A DNA stretch of 64,000 nucleotides from JANPLN01 sp041736155 (GTDB lineage: Bacteria; Bdellovibrionota; Bdellovibrionia; Bdellovibrionales; JAGQZY01). The DNA lies in assembly GCA_041736155.1 (NCBI GenBank), contig JBGSUL010000035.1, forward strand, positions 45,860 through 109,859. The letters run 5' to 3'. The notes under the pieces are model-generated. The model had not been told where the DNA came from. It did no database searches and saw only the letters and a program-made list of their open reading frames with translations. Shown here one piece after another: positions 33,306-40,742 of this stretch; within the stretch, counting starts at the first letter, position 1, and the number at the start of each line of letters is the position of its first letter. Position numbers and translations under genes: made by a program.

Positions 33306-34283
33306 ATGCACAATTTAATTACAAAAATACAAGACATCATACGGGCACACTATGGATACGCAAGCGAATGGGAATGGCACCCAAGCCTTTCTCAGGGATC
33401 TCTATTAAAGGAGACCTATTCGCCCATCGATGGCACGCTCTCGATACCCATTTACGAACCGCGCTCGCGCAAACCTCTCGCCTATTTTAAAGTTCTTAAG
33501 GTAGAGAATGAGCAGGATTTAGCTCGTGAGAAAATTCGCGATTTGATTCATATCTCTTTGCAAAGTTATGTCGATCTGATGGACCAACTCGAAGTCAGCG
33601 ATAATTTGATTGAATACCTACAGGTGGAACTAAGTTCTGAAAAAGTCGTGCGTTTAGTAAATAAAAAAAATAAACGAACAGACCTTAAAAGTGAGACTGA
33701 GTTCAACGCCGAGGCCTCGCTGGATTTAACGAGTCATGAAATGCCGGTGAGCTCCAAAGAGGCCCTGCTTCTTAAGTCTAACTCGCCACTCAAACTGGAG
33801 CGCCTGGCTCTTTCTATCCATTCCGCGCAAAAAAATCACTTTTTCCTTCGAACAGATCATATGGCTGATAATTTTTTGACCTCGATCAATGATCTCTCCG
33901 GACTTGAAAAGACCACGATCTACATTCCGCAAATAGAAGCACTCTCCTTACGTCAGCAAAAAACATTAGAGACTTATTTGCTGATGAAAAAACCATCTGC
34001 TGAATCAGAACTGTTGATTGTTGCTGGCACGCTTCTGCCCTTAGGTGATCTTGTTCATGCCGAAGGTGTGTCGACCACCTTGCTTCGCCATTTTGATTTC
34101 TTCTATGTGCTGTCAGAAACTTCTGGAGAATCAGAAATTCAATTTGAATCTTTAAATCAGTGTGCACAGGCTGTTCTGCAAGCCACACCCTCGCTGCATT
34201 TAAAGCACCATAAGTTTTCGTCGTACACAAAAAGTTGTCATCTGATTCCATCCTGCCAGACGCTGTTTCCGACGATCCACTAA
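33306..34283 (+). CDS. Unknown protein with resemblance to a degenerate sigma-54 AAA+ domain
   Basis: 325 residues, cytoplasmic, not assigned. The first 110 residues look like a small ligand or signalling domain followed by a helix. Around residues 160-260 the order NSPLKLERLALSIHSAQKNH, TTIYIPQIEALSLRQQKTLE and LLIVAGTLLPLGDLV recalls the sigma-54 activator core: Walker A region, Walker B with xLFLDEIxxLxxxxQxxLL, and sensor I. The Walker A glycines and Walker B acids are missing (IPQIE), so ATP hydrolysis is unlikely. No DNA-binding HTH is seen at the C-terminus. It precedes amgK by about 100 bases. Confidence 0.5.
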   Translation: MHNLITKIQDIIRAHYGYASEWEWHPSLSQGSLLKETYSPIDGTLSIPIYEPRSRKPLAYFKVLKVENEQDLAREKIRDLIHISLQSYVDLMDQLEVSDNLIEYLQVELSSEKVVRLVNKKNKRTDLKSETEFNAEASLDLTSHEMPVSSKEALLLKSNSPLKLERLALSIHSAQKNHFFLRTDHMADNFLTSINDLSGLEKTTIYIPQIEALSLRQQKTLETYLLMKKPSAESELLIVAGTLLPLGDLVHAEGVSTTLLRHFDFFYVLSETSGESEIQFESLNQCAQAVLQATPSLHLKHHKFSSYTKSCHLIPSCQTLFPTIH

Positions 34284-34330
34284 CCAGCACCATTAACCAG
34301 ATCCATTAACCCGCTTCATTAGCCGAATTC
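34279..34330 (+). repeat. 13-base tandem repeat, four degenerate units
   Basis: Units ACTAACCAGCACC, ATTAACCAGATCC, ATTAACCCGCTTC and ATTAGCCGAATTC run head to tail. The stop codon of the preceding gene (TAA, 34281-34283) lies in unit 1, and every unit carries TAA or TAG in one frame. Confidence 0.6.
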
Positions 34331-34353
34331 CTCAACAATATCGAGAGGAATTC
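34325..34353 (+). terminator. Hairpin after the 33306-34283 gene, weak terminator candidate
   Basis: GAATTCCTC (34325-34333) and GAGGAATTC (34345-34353) form a perfect 9-bp stem with an 11-base loop, followed by a T-rich stretch (CTTTGCCTTTCTC). It lies 38 bases before the start of the amgK-like gene, so it could separate the two transcripts. Confidence 0.5.
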
Positions 34354-34390
34354 CTTTGCCTTTCTCTGGGGGATCAGAGACCATCAATAA

Positions 34391-35431
34391 ATGGTTGCAC
34401 AACTGACGACAGATTATCCGGTCTATTTTAACGACTTTATCAAAAAATCTCTGCACGTTGATGATTTTTCCATCATAGCTTTGGCTGGCGACGCCTCGTC
34501 GCGCCGTTACTATCGTGTCGTCAAAGGGTCCCAATCTTGGGTGTTGCTGGAGTGGGAAGCCTTTTCCAATCCTGACGAATATCCCTTTATCTCCATTCAA
34601 AAACACTGGGCTGCTAGCAAGATTCATGTCCCCGAAATTATCGCCATGGACAAAACCAAGGGGCTTTTTTTACTCGAAGACCTCGGGGACCTCACCTTGG
34701 AGCGTCGCTTTTGGGAATTTCAAAATCAAGACAACGTGATGCCTTTTTATCAAGTGACCTTGGATATTCTTATTCAACTTCATCGTCTTTATTTAGATCC
34801 TAAAAACCGTCCGTTGTGTACGGCTTATAACGTACGTTTCGATGTGGAGAAATTCACCTGGGAACTCAACTATACTTTTAAAAATCTTTTCACTCTCTTG
34901 TGCCCTCATACTTTGTCGGAGACACAAGTGGCCGGATTGCATGAGGAGTTTTCGAAATTGGCGACCACTCTGGCTAACGCCCCTCAAGTTCTTTGCCATC
35001 GTGATTTTCACTCGCGCAATATTATGATTAAGGGCGATCAAATTTATTTTATCGACTTCCAAGATGCTCGCCTCGGGCCACCTCAGTACGATTTGGTCAG
35101 TCTGGTCCACGACTCTTATGTGCAATTGTCAGATGAGAATATTCAAAAACTTATTGCTTACTACCTGGAGCATTTCCCTGAAGTGCTTCCCTTATTCAAA
35201 AACAAAGTGGACTTTGAACATCTTTTCTACCTTCAAATGTTACAACGCTGTTTTAAGGCCTGTGGAACTTTTGCCGCCATCGCCAATCAGCGCGGAGATC
35301 GTCGTTACCTCAAATATCTTCCGCACACGCTCGGTAAAGTGAAACACGCCTTGGCCCATTTACCACAATTTAAAAATATGAGTTTGCTAGTTGGGCAACT
35401 GCAACTTCCGCAAGTGGAAAAATGGCCTTAA
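34391..35431 (+). CDS. amgK: AmgK-like sugar kinase (N-acetylmuramate/N-acetylglucosamine 1-kinase)
   Basis: 346 residues of the aminoglycoside phosphotransferase fold. Seen: ALAGDASSRRYYRV near the N-terminus, LFLLEDLGDLTLERRF, and the catalytic CHRDFHSRNIMI with Asp and Asn, then FIDFQDARLGPPQYDLVSL with the metal-binding Asp. These motifs and the neighbour murU identify AmgK, which phosphorylates free MurNAc/GlcNAc at carbon 1. It opens the operon amgK-murU-anmK. Its 3' end overlaps murU by 10 bases. Confidence 0.88.
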   Translation: MVAQLTTDYPVYFNDFIKKSLHVDDFSIIALAGDASSRRYYRVVKGSQSWVLLEWEAFSNPDEYPFISIQKHWAASKIHVPEIIAMDKTKGLFLLEDLGDLTLERRFWEFQNQDNVMPFYQVTLDILIQLHRLYLDPKNRPLCTAYNVRFDVEKFTWELNYTFKNLFTLLCPHTLSETQVAGLHEEFSKLATTLANAPQVLCHRDFHSRNIMIKGDQIYFIDFQDARLGPPQYDLVSLVHDSYVQLSDENIQKLIAYYLEHFPEVLPLFKNKVDFEHLFYLQMLQRCFKACGTFAAIANQRGDRRYLKYLPHTLGKVKHALAHLPQFKNMSLLVGQLQLPQVEKWP

Positions 35432-36435
35432 ATAAATTGGGCGCTTTCTTACTCTGCGCTGGCCTAGGCACTCGCCTCCGTCCGGTCACCGAGATTCGCG
35501 CCAAACCCGCCATTCCCTTTTGGGGATTGCCCATGGCACTTTACAGCCTTTATTATCTCCGTCAGATGAAAATTTTTGATGTCACCGTCAATTTGCATCA
35601 TCTTCCCGAATCCATTCTCGAGCTTTGCAACGCTCCAGAACTTGTCGCTTTTCAGTTTTCCTTCTCTCTTGAAAAAGAAAAACCCATGGGAAGTGGCGGC
35701 GCTCTTTACTATGCCAAAGAGCATTTGCAAAAGCACCCTGCCTTCTTTGTCATGAATTCCGATGAAGTTCTTATCCCGTCCTCTCCGAACCTCCTCGAAA
35801 AACTCTCTTCTCACTTTCAAAAAACCCAAGCGCTGGCGACACTTTTAGTTACGGATCATCCCGATTTGCAAAAAACGCTCAAGCCTGTGTGGATCAACAC
35901 AGAAGGTGTGGTACGTGGGTTTGGCGAGAAACCTTCGACCACCGAAACTCTTCGCCCCGTTCATTATGTGGGTTATAAAATTTTTTCCTCACAAGTGCTC
36001 GATCTGATTCCGCCTGGAGAAACTCACATTTTCCATGATGTCCTTGTTCCCGCTATGCAAAAAGGCGCTCTCGTCAATACAGTGTTTGAGACGTGTCGTT
36101 GGTGGGAAACGGGTTCCCTTGATGGACTTTTAAAAGCCACCGCTGATGTGACTCGACTGGTGCATGCCTCTCCAGAAGAAAATCATATTCTTTCTGTTTA
36201 TGAAGCTTTTCGACAAAATTTTTCGTTTAAAACTTTTCAATCACCGCGAGGCACGTGGGCTCACCACACAACCGCTTCCGTCAATCCCAGCACTTGGCAA
36301 GGCACGGTTTTTGTCGATGCCCACACGCAAGTGGCGGCCAAGGCTGTGCTGAAAAATTGTTTGCTCGATAAAGATTTACATGTGGATAAATCTGTTGAAC
36401 TGCAATTTTTATTAAACTCTCGAGGTTCTCTATGA
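35422..36435 (+). CDS. murU: MurU-like nucleotidyltransferase (MurNAc-1-phosphate uridylyltransferase)
   Basis: 337 residues. The nucleotidyltransferase signature LLCAGLGTRLRPVTEIRAKP is near the N-terminus, followed by the metal-binding FVMNSDEVL. The C-terminal third differs from plain MurU, adding a left-handed-helix-like tail (GTVFVDAHTQVAAKAVLKNC). MurU makes UDP-MurNAc from MurNAc-1-phosphate, which lets cells bypass de novo synthesis and the fosfomycin target MurA. Since other sugar-1-phosphate nucleotidyltransferases share the signature, the call rests partly on amgK next door. It overlaps the neighbour genes on both sides (10 and 4 bases). Confidence 0.83.
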   Translation: MALNKLGAFLLCAGLGTRLRPVTEIRAKPAIPFWGLPMALYSLYYLRQMKIFDVTVNLHHLPESILELCNAPELVAFQFSFSLEKEKPMGSGGALYYAKEHLQKHPAFFVMNSDEVLIPSSPNLLEKLSSHFQKTQALATLLVTDHPDLQKTLKPVWINTEGVVRGFGEKPSTTETLRPVHYVGYKIFSSQVLDLIPPGETHIFHDVLVPAMQKGALVNTVFETCRWWETGSLDGLLKATADVTRLVHASPEENHILSVYEAFRQNFSFKTFQSPRGTWAHHTTASVNPSTWQGTVFVDAHTQVAAKAVLKNCLLDKDLHVDKSVELQFLLNSRGSL

Positions 36436-37520
36436 TCGTCTTAGGAATAATGAATGGTACCAGCGGCGATGGCGTCGACTATGTTCTCTCGCAAATCGAT
36501 ATAAAAAAGAAAACCACGTTGCGTTTTTTGCAACACGTGCATAAACCCTTCGATGCCGATTTTCACGAGCGCACTAAAAAAATTCTTCTCAACCAAACTA
36601 CGACCTACGGAGTTGGTGAGTACCATTATGAATTGGGTCGCATGTACGCAGAGCATTTTGCCAAAATTAAATTTGTAAAAAAACCGCAATTGATCGGTAT
36701 GCATGGCCAGACCGTTTATCACCGTGGTCAGCACGCCACTCTTCAGCTGGGGGAGCCGTCGTTTCTCGCCCAACAGGCTCGCGTGCCAGTGATTTTTAAT
36801 TTTCGTGCACGCGACATCGCCGCCGGAGGTCATGGGGCGCCTTTGGCACCCGTTTTTCATCGTGTTCTTCTCTCGGAATTTAAAAAGCCCGTGGCTTTTC
36901 ATAATCTCGGCGGCATTAGTAATTTAACTTACTACGATAAAAAAAAGTGGTTGGCTTTTGACACAGGCCCCGCCAGCACGCTGATCGACACTTGGATTCA
37001 GCATAAAACCAACGGGCAAAAACTTTTTGATGACCGTGGGGCTGAGGCCGCACGTGGATTGCCGCACATTGATTCACTCAAAAAAATGTTAGCGTTTGAA
37101 TATTTTGAGAAAAAAGCGCCTAAGAGTTGTGGTCGTGAAGAATTCAACTTGGATTTTATTCATGCCCATATTGAGAGAAAATTCCACAAACTTCCGCTCG
37201 CTGACCAGCTCGCCACTCTCACCGAGCTTTCTGCACAAACGATTTTTGCGGCTTACCAGAAATTCTGTCCTTCTATGCCCGCGGCTATTTATTTTTCTGG
37301 TGGCGGTCTGCACAACGATTTCCTGATGCAGCGTTTGAAGATTCATTTGGGTGCCGAGCGTGTTCTCTCCTCGGAGGATTTGGGTTGGCCTACGCAAGCC
37401 ATTGAAGGCGGCGCTTTTGCTTTGCTCGCATTTTTACGTTGGCAGAAAAAATCCATAGATTTATCGACGATTACCGGAGGGAACACAAAGTCCCTCCTCG
37501 GTCAAATTTGCGAAGTTTAA
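36432..37520 (+). CDS. anmK: AnmK, anhydro-N-acetylmuramic acid kinase
   Basis: 362 residues, the normal size. Start IVLGIMNGTSGDGVDYVL matches the family's GLMSGTSxDGxD. Later come the nucleotide-binding IGMHGQTVYHR, the proton-relay Asp in AFDTGPASTLIDTWI and YFSGGGLHNDFLM. AnmK opens the anhydro ring of anhydroMurNAc and phosphorylates it to MurNAc-6-phosphate. Its start is an ATGA overlap with murU. For MurNAc-6-P to enter the AmgK route a phosphatase (MupP) is needed; none is seen here. Its stop is one base from the stop of the convergent gene. Confidence 0.93.
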   Translation: MIVLGIMNGTSGDGVDYVLSQIDIKKKTTLRFLQHVHKPFDADFHERTKKILLNQTTTYGVGEYHYELGRMYAEHFAKIKFVKKPQLIGMHGQTVYHRGQHATLQLGEPSFLAQQARVPVIFNFRARDIAAGGHGAPLAPVFHRVLLSEFKKPVAFHNLGGISNLTYYDKKKWLAFDTGPASTLIDTWIQHKTNGQKLFDDRGAEAARGLPHIDSLKKMLAFEYFEKKAPKSCGREEFNLDFIHAHIERKFHKLPLADQLATLTELSAQTIFAAYQKFCPSMPAAIYFSGGGLHNDFLMQRLKIHLGAERVLSSEDLGWPTQAIEGGAFALLAFLRWQKKSIDLSTITGGNTKSLLGQICEV

Positions 37521-37521
37521 A

Positions 37522-38607
37522 TCAGAGCTCACTGAGCTGTGTGCGCTCGGTCTCGATGCGCTTCTCAACTTTTTGAAAGTTGTCCAGAGAATGCGCTGAA
37601 GAAATTCCACCAGCGGGTCCCTCCGAAGCCAATCCACGCACTTGCAATGCTTTGTCTGCCGTGGCTGTGGTTAAACTTTTATCGCCATCGATTCCTGTGC
37701 GTGAGGCCGCAGGATTTCCTCCGGCTTTTCCCATAGCCATGCCTGCTGTAGCACCACCGCCACCGCCGCGTCCACCCCCCGCTGATCCGCCAGGCATATT
37801 GATTTTAGGAGCACCATCTGGCTCTTCGGCCACACTGCGTGCTTTGGCGCCACCACCTCCAGAAGATGAAGGGATCATCGGCAATCCTCCACCGCCACCA
37901 AGACCTGGTGAACCCGAAGCATATTGTGGATCTGCCGCTTTACCTGTTGCGGGAACATCGCTGACATTGAGTGCGGAAGAATCATAGCCTCCACTTGTAC
38001 TCTCTCGTCCCGTTCCATCTACGAGTGTTCCACCACCACCTGGGTCCGCAGCAACATCCACGTTACATCCAGTTCCGTAAGGGTTGCTTACACAATCCAA
38101 TGTCGACGGAGTACTGTCACTCCCTTTTCCAAGTCCTAAACTGGCAAGGATTCCCGCGAGACCTAAAAGAGTTTGTCCGAGGTTGCTACTGATTTGCTGA
38201 CCTTCTTTAAGATTGTCTGCCGTTTTCCCGTTTTTACATTCATTCAGATTTTCTGCTGCTTGTTCGGCCATCGTTGGATTTAACCCCGCTAAATCCATCT
38301 GTTCTTGTTGACAGACTGTTTCGCAAGACTCTTTCGCACTTTGACAAGCGGCAATGATTTCATTTTCTGAAGCGAGTGATTGTGCTGTGGCAGTATGTGC
38401 ATTTTCCGTAATTACCCCCGCACCCTGACTTGCACCAGCCCTCTGTGCCGCTGCAAGTGCGGCGTTTGCCGCGTCCACCTGTTGCAAGCCTTTGCGTATC
38501 AGTGTTTCACTACATGCTTTATCATTGCTCTGTTTTGCAGACGTACAATCGGCATAACTTTTTTGAACAAACATAATACACAATAACACCGTTATTATTT
38601 TTTTCAT
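37522..38607 (-). CDS. Exported Gly-rich protein of unknown function
   Basis: 361 residues with a signal peptide (IITVLLCIMFVQKSYA). The N-terminal part (about 20-130) is helical and Ala-rich with several cysteines (ACQSAKESCETVCQQ). A short hydrophobic stretch (SNLGQTLLGLAGILASLGLG) follows. The region 185-310 is extremely rich in Gly, Ser and Pro and probably disordered. The C-terminus ends in a charged helix VEKRIETERTQL that is echoed in the upstream gene (VEKRVERERLTM). Its ATG follows the neighbour's stop directly. Not recognised. Confidence 0.65.
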   Translation of the reverse strand: MKKIITVLLCIMFVQKSYADCTSAKQSNDKACSETLIRKGLQQVDAANAALAAAQRAGASQGAGVITENAHTATAQSLASENEIIAACQSAKESCETVCQQEQMDLAGLNPTMAEQAAENLNECKNGKTADNLKEGQQISSNLGQTLLGLAGILASLGLGKGSDSTPSTLDCVSNPYGTGCNVDVAADPGGGGTLVDGTGRESTSGGYDSSALNVSDVPATGKAADPQYASGSPGLGGGGGLPMIPSSSGGGGAKARSVAEEPDGAPKINMPGGSAGGGRGGGGGATAGMAMGKAGGNPAASRTGIDGDKSLTTATADKALQVRGLASEGPAGGISSAHSLDNFQKVEKRIETERTQLSEL

Positions 38608-39540
38608 TTAGTGCCCCATGGTTAGTCGTTCGCGTTCTACACGTTTTTCGACCATTAAAAATATATCTGAGTGCGCAACTCCAATCACAGAGTCGCCAAA
38701 TTGTTTGTAAAAACCTTGCCACGCCGAAGGATCGCGATCGATGCCTTGTCGTTCAGCTTCGACATTTGTCGACGCCCCCGTGTTGCTTTTATCGAGACTG
38801 GAAATGCTCACACGGTTGTAACCTGTGGACCCTTGGCCAGCAGCCAACAAATCTCCACCGTTACCGTCGCCACCCATCTTTTTGCTTTTTTCGTCCAATT
38901 CTTTTTTCATGCGATCGATACCTGATTGCACGCTGCTAATGTCGCCCGCACTCATTCCTGCGGCAGCCATGCTTTGTGGATTCATGTCACCATTCACACT
39001 CGAGCCATTCGGTAGCGTGATATTCCCTTGCGAATCGAGCATGTAACCATTTTTTGCTAAACTTGAAAGTCCTTCACTCAACTGCGTTTGTAATGTGGTA
39101 TCAGAAACACGCACGCCATCCTGTTCACTGGCGGCGATCATGCTATCATCGGCACCGAGATCACGCATCACTTGTGTCGAAGCACTTCTCCCTTGACCCG
39201 CAAGACCGGCAGCCGCAAACGCCGCACCCGCCAGCATACAGGCTGTGCCATTATGAGGTCCGCATTGAGATGCAAAGGTAGCACCCATGCCCAAAGCACC
39301 CACCATCATCATTGTCGATTGATTTCTTCCATTCGATGCTTGAGTGTATGCGCCACTGTTCTCTGTACCAAGATTCTGTGTTGTTGCTGTCTCTGCCGTA
39401 CCTTGAGTCGTAGTGCCGGTGTAGCTGGAATCATTTGCGGTATGGACGGTGCAATTGATGGAGGTTTCGCAGTTGCTTTGCGCGAAGCTGATGTTGACGA
39501 ATATCGTAAGTAAAAACAAACAAAAAATCTGTTTTTTCAT
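38608..39540 (-). CDS. Exported protein of unknown function, partner of the following gene
   Basis: About 310 residues from the ATG at 39540, which has GGGGGAGAG directly upstream. A signal peptide (IFCLFLLTIFVNISFAQ) is followed by a Thr/Ser/Asn-rich segment, then a small hydrophobic, Ala/Gly-rich stretch (GTACMLAGAAFAAAGLAG). A helical part and a C-terminal SDIFLMVEKRVERERLTM complete it. The tail resembles that of the next gene. The pair probably arose by duplication and divergence, or shares a targeting tail. It lies in a cluster with a TadG-like protein and an OmpA lipoprotein. Confidence 0.65.
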   Translation of the reverse strand: MKKQIFCLFLLTIFVNISFAQSNCETSINCTVHTANDSSYTGTTTQGTAETATTQNLGTENSGAYTQASNGRNQSTMMMVGALGMGATFASQCGPHNGTACMLAGAAFAAAGLAGQGRSASTQVMRDLGADDSMIAASEQDGVRVSDTTLQTQLSEGLSSLAKNGYMLDSQGNITLPNGSSVNGDMNPQSMAAAGMSAGDISSVQSGIDRMKKELDEKSKKMGGDGNGGDLLAAGQGSTGYNRVSISSLDKSNTGASTNVEAERQGIDRDPSAWQGFYKQFGDSVIGVAHSDIFLMVEKRVERERLTMGH

Positions 39541-39629
39541 CTCTCCCCCGACAGTCTCTTTATCGGACGGAAGTCGAGAAAGCTTAACGAAAAGAGCCAC
39601 TTTTTTTGAAGCACCCCTTATTTTTTAGG

Positions 39630-39732
39630 CGAGATCCTTAGCTGCGTTCAGGATGACGAGAATTGCGCCCTAAACGAAAATAATTCATCCTGAGCCCAAT
39701 TCTCGTCGTCCTGAGCGCAGCGAAGGATCTCG
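39630..39732. repeat. Full-length copy of the GATCCTTCGC palindromic repeat family
   Basis: The 36-base arms 39630-39665 and 39697-39732 are reverse complements with three mismatches, two of which are G-U pairs in RNA. The left arm begins CGAGATCCTTAGCTGCGTTC and continues AGGATGACG; the loop is 31 bases. It lies between the OmpA lipoprotein gene and the next minus-strand gene. Other copies or fragments are at 11222, 14814, 46565, 55695 and 56584. Confidence 0.8.
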
Positions 39733-39757
39733 TGTTTCATTTTGAGACAGTGGTTAA

Positions 39758-39786
39758 ATAAGATGTCTTCGGAGAAGACACCTTAT
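39758..39786 (-). terminator. Intrinsic terminator candidate after the OmpA lipoprotein gene
   Basis: ATAAGATGTCTTC (39758-39770), loop GGA, GAAGACACCTTAT (39774-39786): a 13-bp stem with one A/C mismatch on one strand (G-U on the other). It starts 6 bases beyond the stop of the minus-strand gene and is followed on that strand by TTTAACC. The T-run is short. Confidence 0.6.
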
Positions 39787-39792
39787 AGCTGA

Positions 39793-40479
39793 CTACTTGG
39801 CTTTTTCGTTAGAGAGCTTTTGCAGCTCTTCGTAACCAGGGAGTGAGGATAGATCGGGGACTATCACAATCTCAATGCGACGATTGAGTGCTTTGCCCTC
39901 GGCAGTGTCATTGGTCGAAATCGGCTGTGCATCCGCAAAACTCGCCGCACTTAAACGTGTGGCCGGCATTGTATTTTGCATCATCGTTTTCACAACCGTG
40001 AGCGCACGCGCCGAAGCCAGCTCCCAGTTCGATGCAAACGCCGCCGTAGAAATTGGTACATTGTCAGTATGCCCTTCGACTTGATATTTCTTATCAGGAA
40101 TGGATACCAACTGCGCGGTCACATCTTTAATCGTTTGTTGGCCTTTGTCGGATAGTTTAGCCGAACCCGACGGGAAGAGAACATCCGATCCTAAACTCAC
40201 CACCATCTTACCTTCAACCATGCGCACGGACAATGTTCCCGCATTAATTAGCTTTTTAAACTTTTTGGTCAGGTCGGTAAATTCTTGTAGTCTTTTCTTC
40301 TGCTCTTCCTCACGCGCCTGCATCTCAGTAAGAGCTTTTTGCGTCTCGGCCAAAGAAGCCTTAAGTTCCCCACGTTCTTTATCAATCATGTCTTTCTCGC
40401 TCAAAAGCTCTTTATGAGTTTTGCTGGAAACACAACCCGTTACCGCCAATAATAAAAATACGATCATCGCTTTTTTCAT
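39793..40479 (-). CDS. OmpA-family lipoprotein with coiled-coil linker
   Basis: 228 residues. Lipobox LLLAVTGCVS (Cys16); then a helical coiled-coil (about 25-75, KDMIDKERGELKASLAETQK). An OmpA/MotB peptidoglycan-binding domain follows: VLFPSGSAKLSDKGQQTIKD, YQVEGHTDNVPIS, NWELASARALTVVKTMM and ALNRRIEIVIVP. It ties a membrane to peptidoglycan. The coiled coil and the GHTDNVPI motif are closer to MotB/YiaD-like proteins than to Pal. It lies between a TadG-like gene and two exported-protein genes on the same strand. Confidence 0.88.
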   Translation of the reverse strand: MKKAMIVFLLLAVTGCVSSKTHKELLSEKDMIDKERGELKASLAETQKALTEMQAREEEQKKRLQEFTDLTKKFKKLINAGTLSVRMVEGKMVVSLGSDVLFPSGSAKLSDKGQQTIKDVTAQLVSIPDKKYQVEGHTDNVPISTAAFASNWELASARALTVVKTMMQNTMPATRLSAASFADAQPISTNDTAEGKALNRRIEIVIVPDLSSLPGYEELQKLSNEKAK

Positions 40480-40583
40480 ACAAACCTCAGATGTTAAATT
40501 TTAATTCATCGTAAGCGCCTCTCAAGAAACTAGTCAATAGAATAGCTTCTCCCCTCTTTTTGCATGAGCGTTGTGAGCGGAGT

Positions 40584-40742
40584 GAATAGTTTTTTTTCTT
40601 CTGATTTTTGTAAATCCCTTTTTTGTGACACGCACATGGACCCGCAGAGAGCTGGCTCGTTTGCGAGCGCAGCTCGCCTGTGCGGGAGATGTGCGTGTCA
40701 CAAAAAAGGGATTTACAAAAATCAGAAGAAAAAAACCTATTC
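40584..40742. repeat. 159-bp near-perfect palindrome, 54-base arms (53 of 54 paired)
   Basis: The left arm is 40584-40637 and the right arm 40689-40742, with one mismatch (T40590/C40736). The 51-base centre also folds: CCCGCA/TGCGGG, GAGCT/AGCTC and GCTCG-TTTG-CGAGC, so almost the whole element is one cruciform. The outer end of the right arm contains the stop codon and last codon of the TadG-like gene (GAATAG in minus sense). The left arm carries a copy of the same bases. It lies 105 bases before the OmpA lipoprotein start. No ORF or terminal direct repeat is evident. Confidence 0.88.

Noticed and set aside
34279..34330. CRISPR-like array
   Set aside because: Units are only 13 bases, directly adjacent and without spacers; no cas genes are present.
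37580..37987. Proline-rich ORF antisense to the Gly-rich exported protein
   Set aside because: Its Pro runs are the mirror of Gly codons on the other strand; the minus-strand gene has a signal peptide and sits in a gene cluster.
39793..40479. Pal of the Tol-Pal system
   Set aside because: It is 35 kb from tolB and has a coiled-coil linker and a MotB-like GHTDNVPI motif; called only as an OmpA-family lipoprotein.
40584..40742. Insertion sequence or MITE
   Set aside because: No target-site duplication and no similarity to the other long inverted repeat; the palindrome includes the gene's own stop codon.
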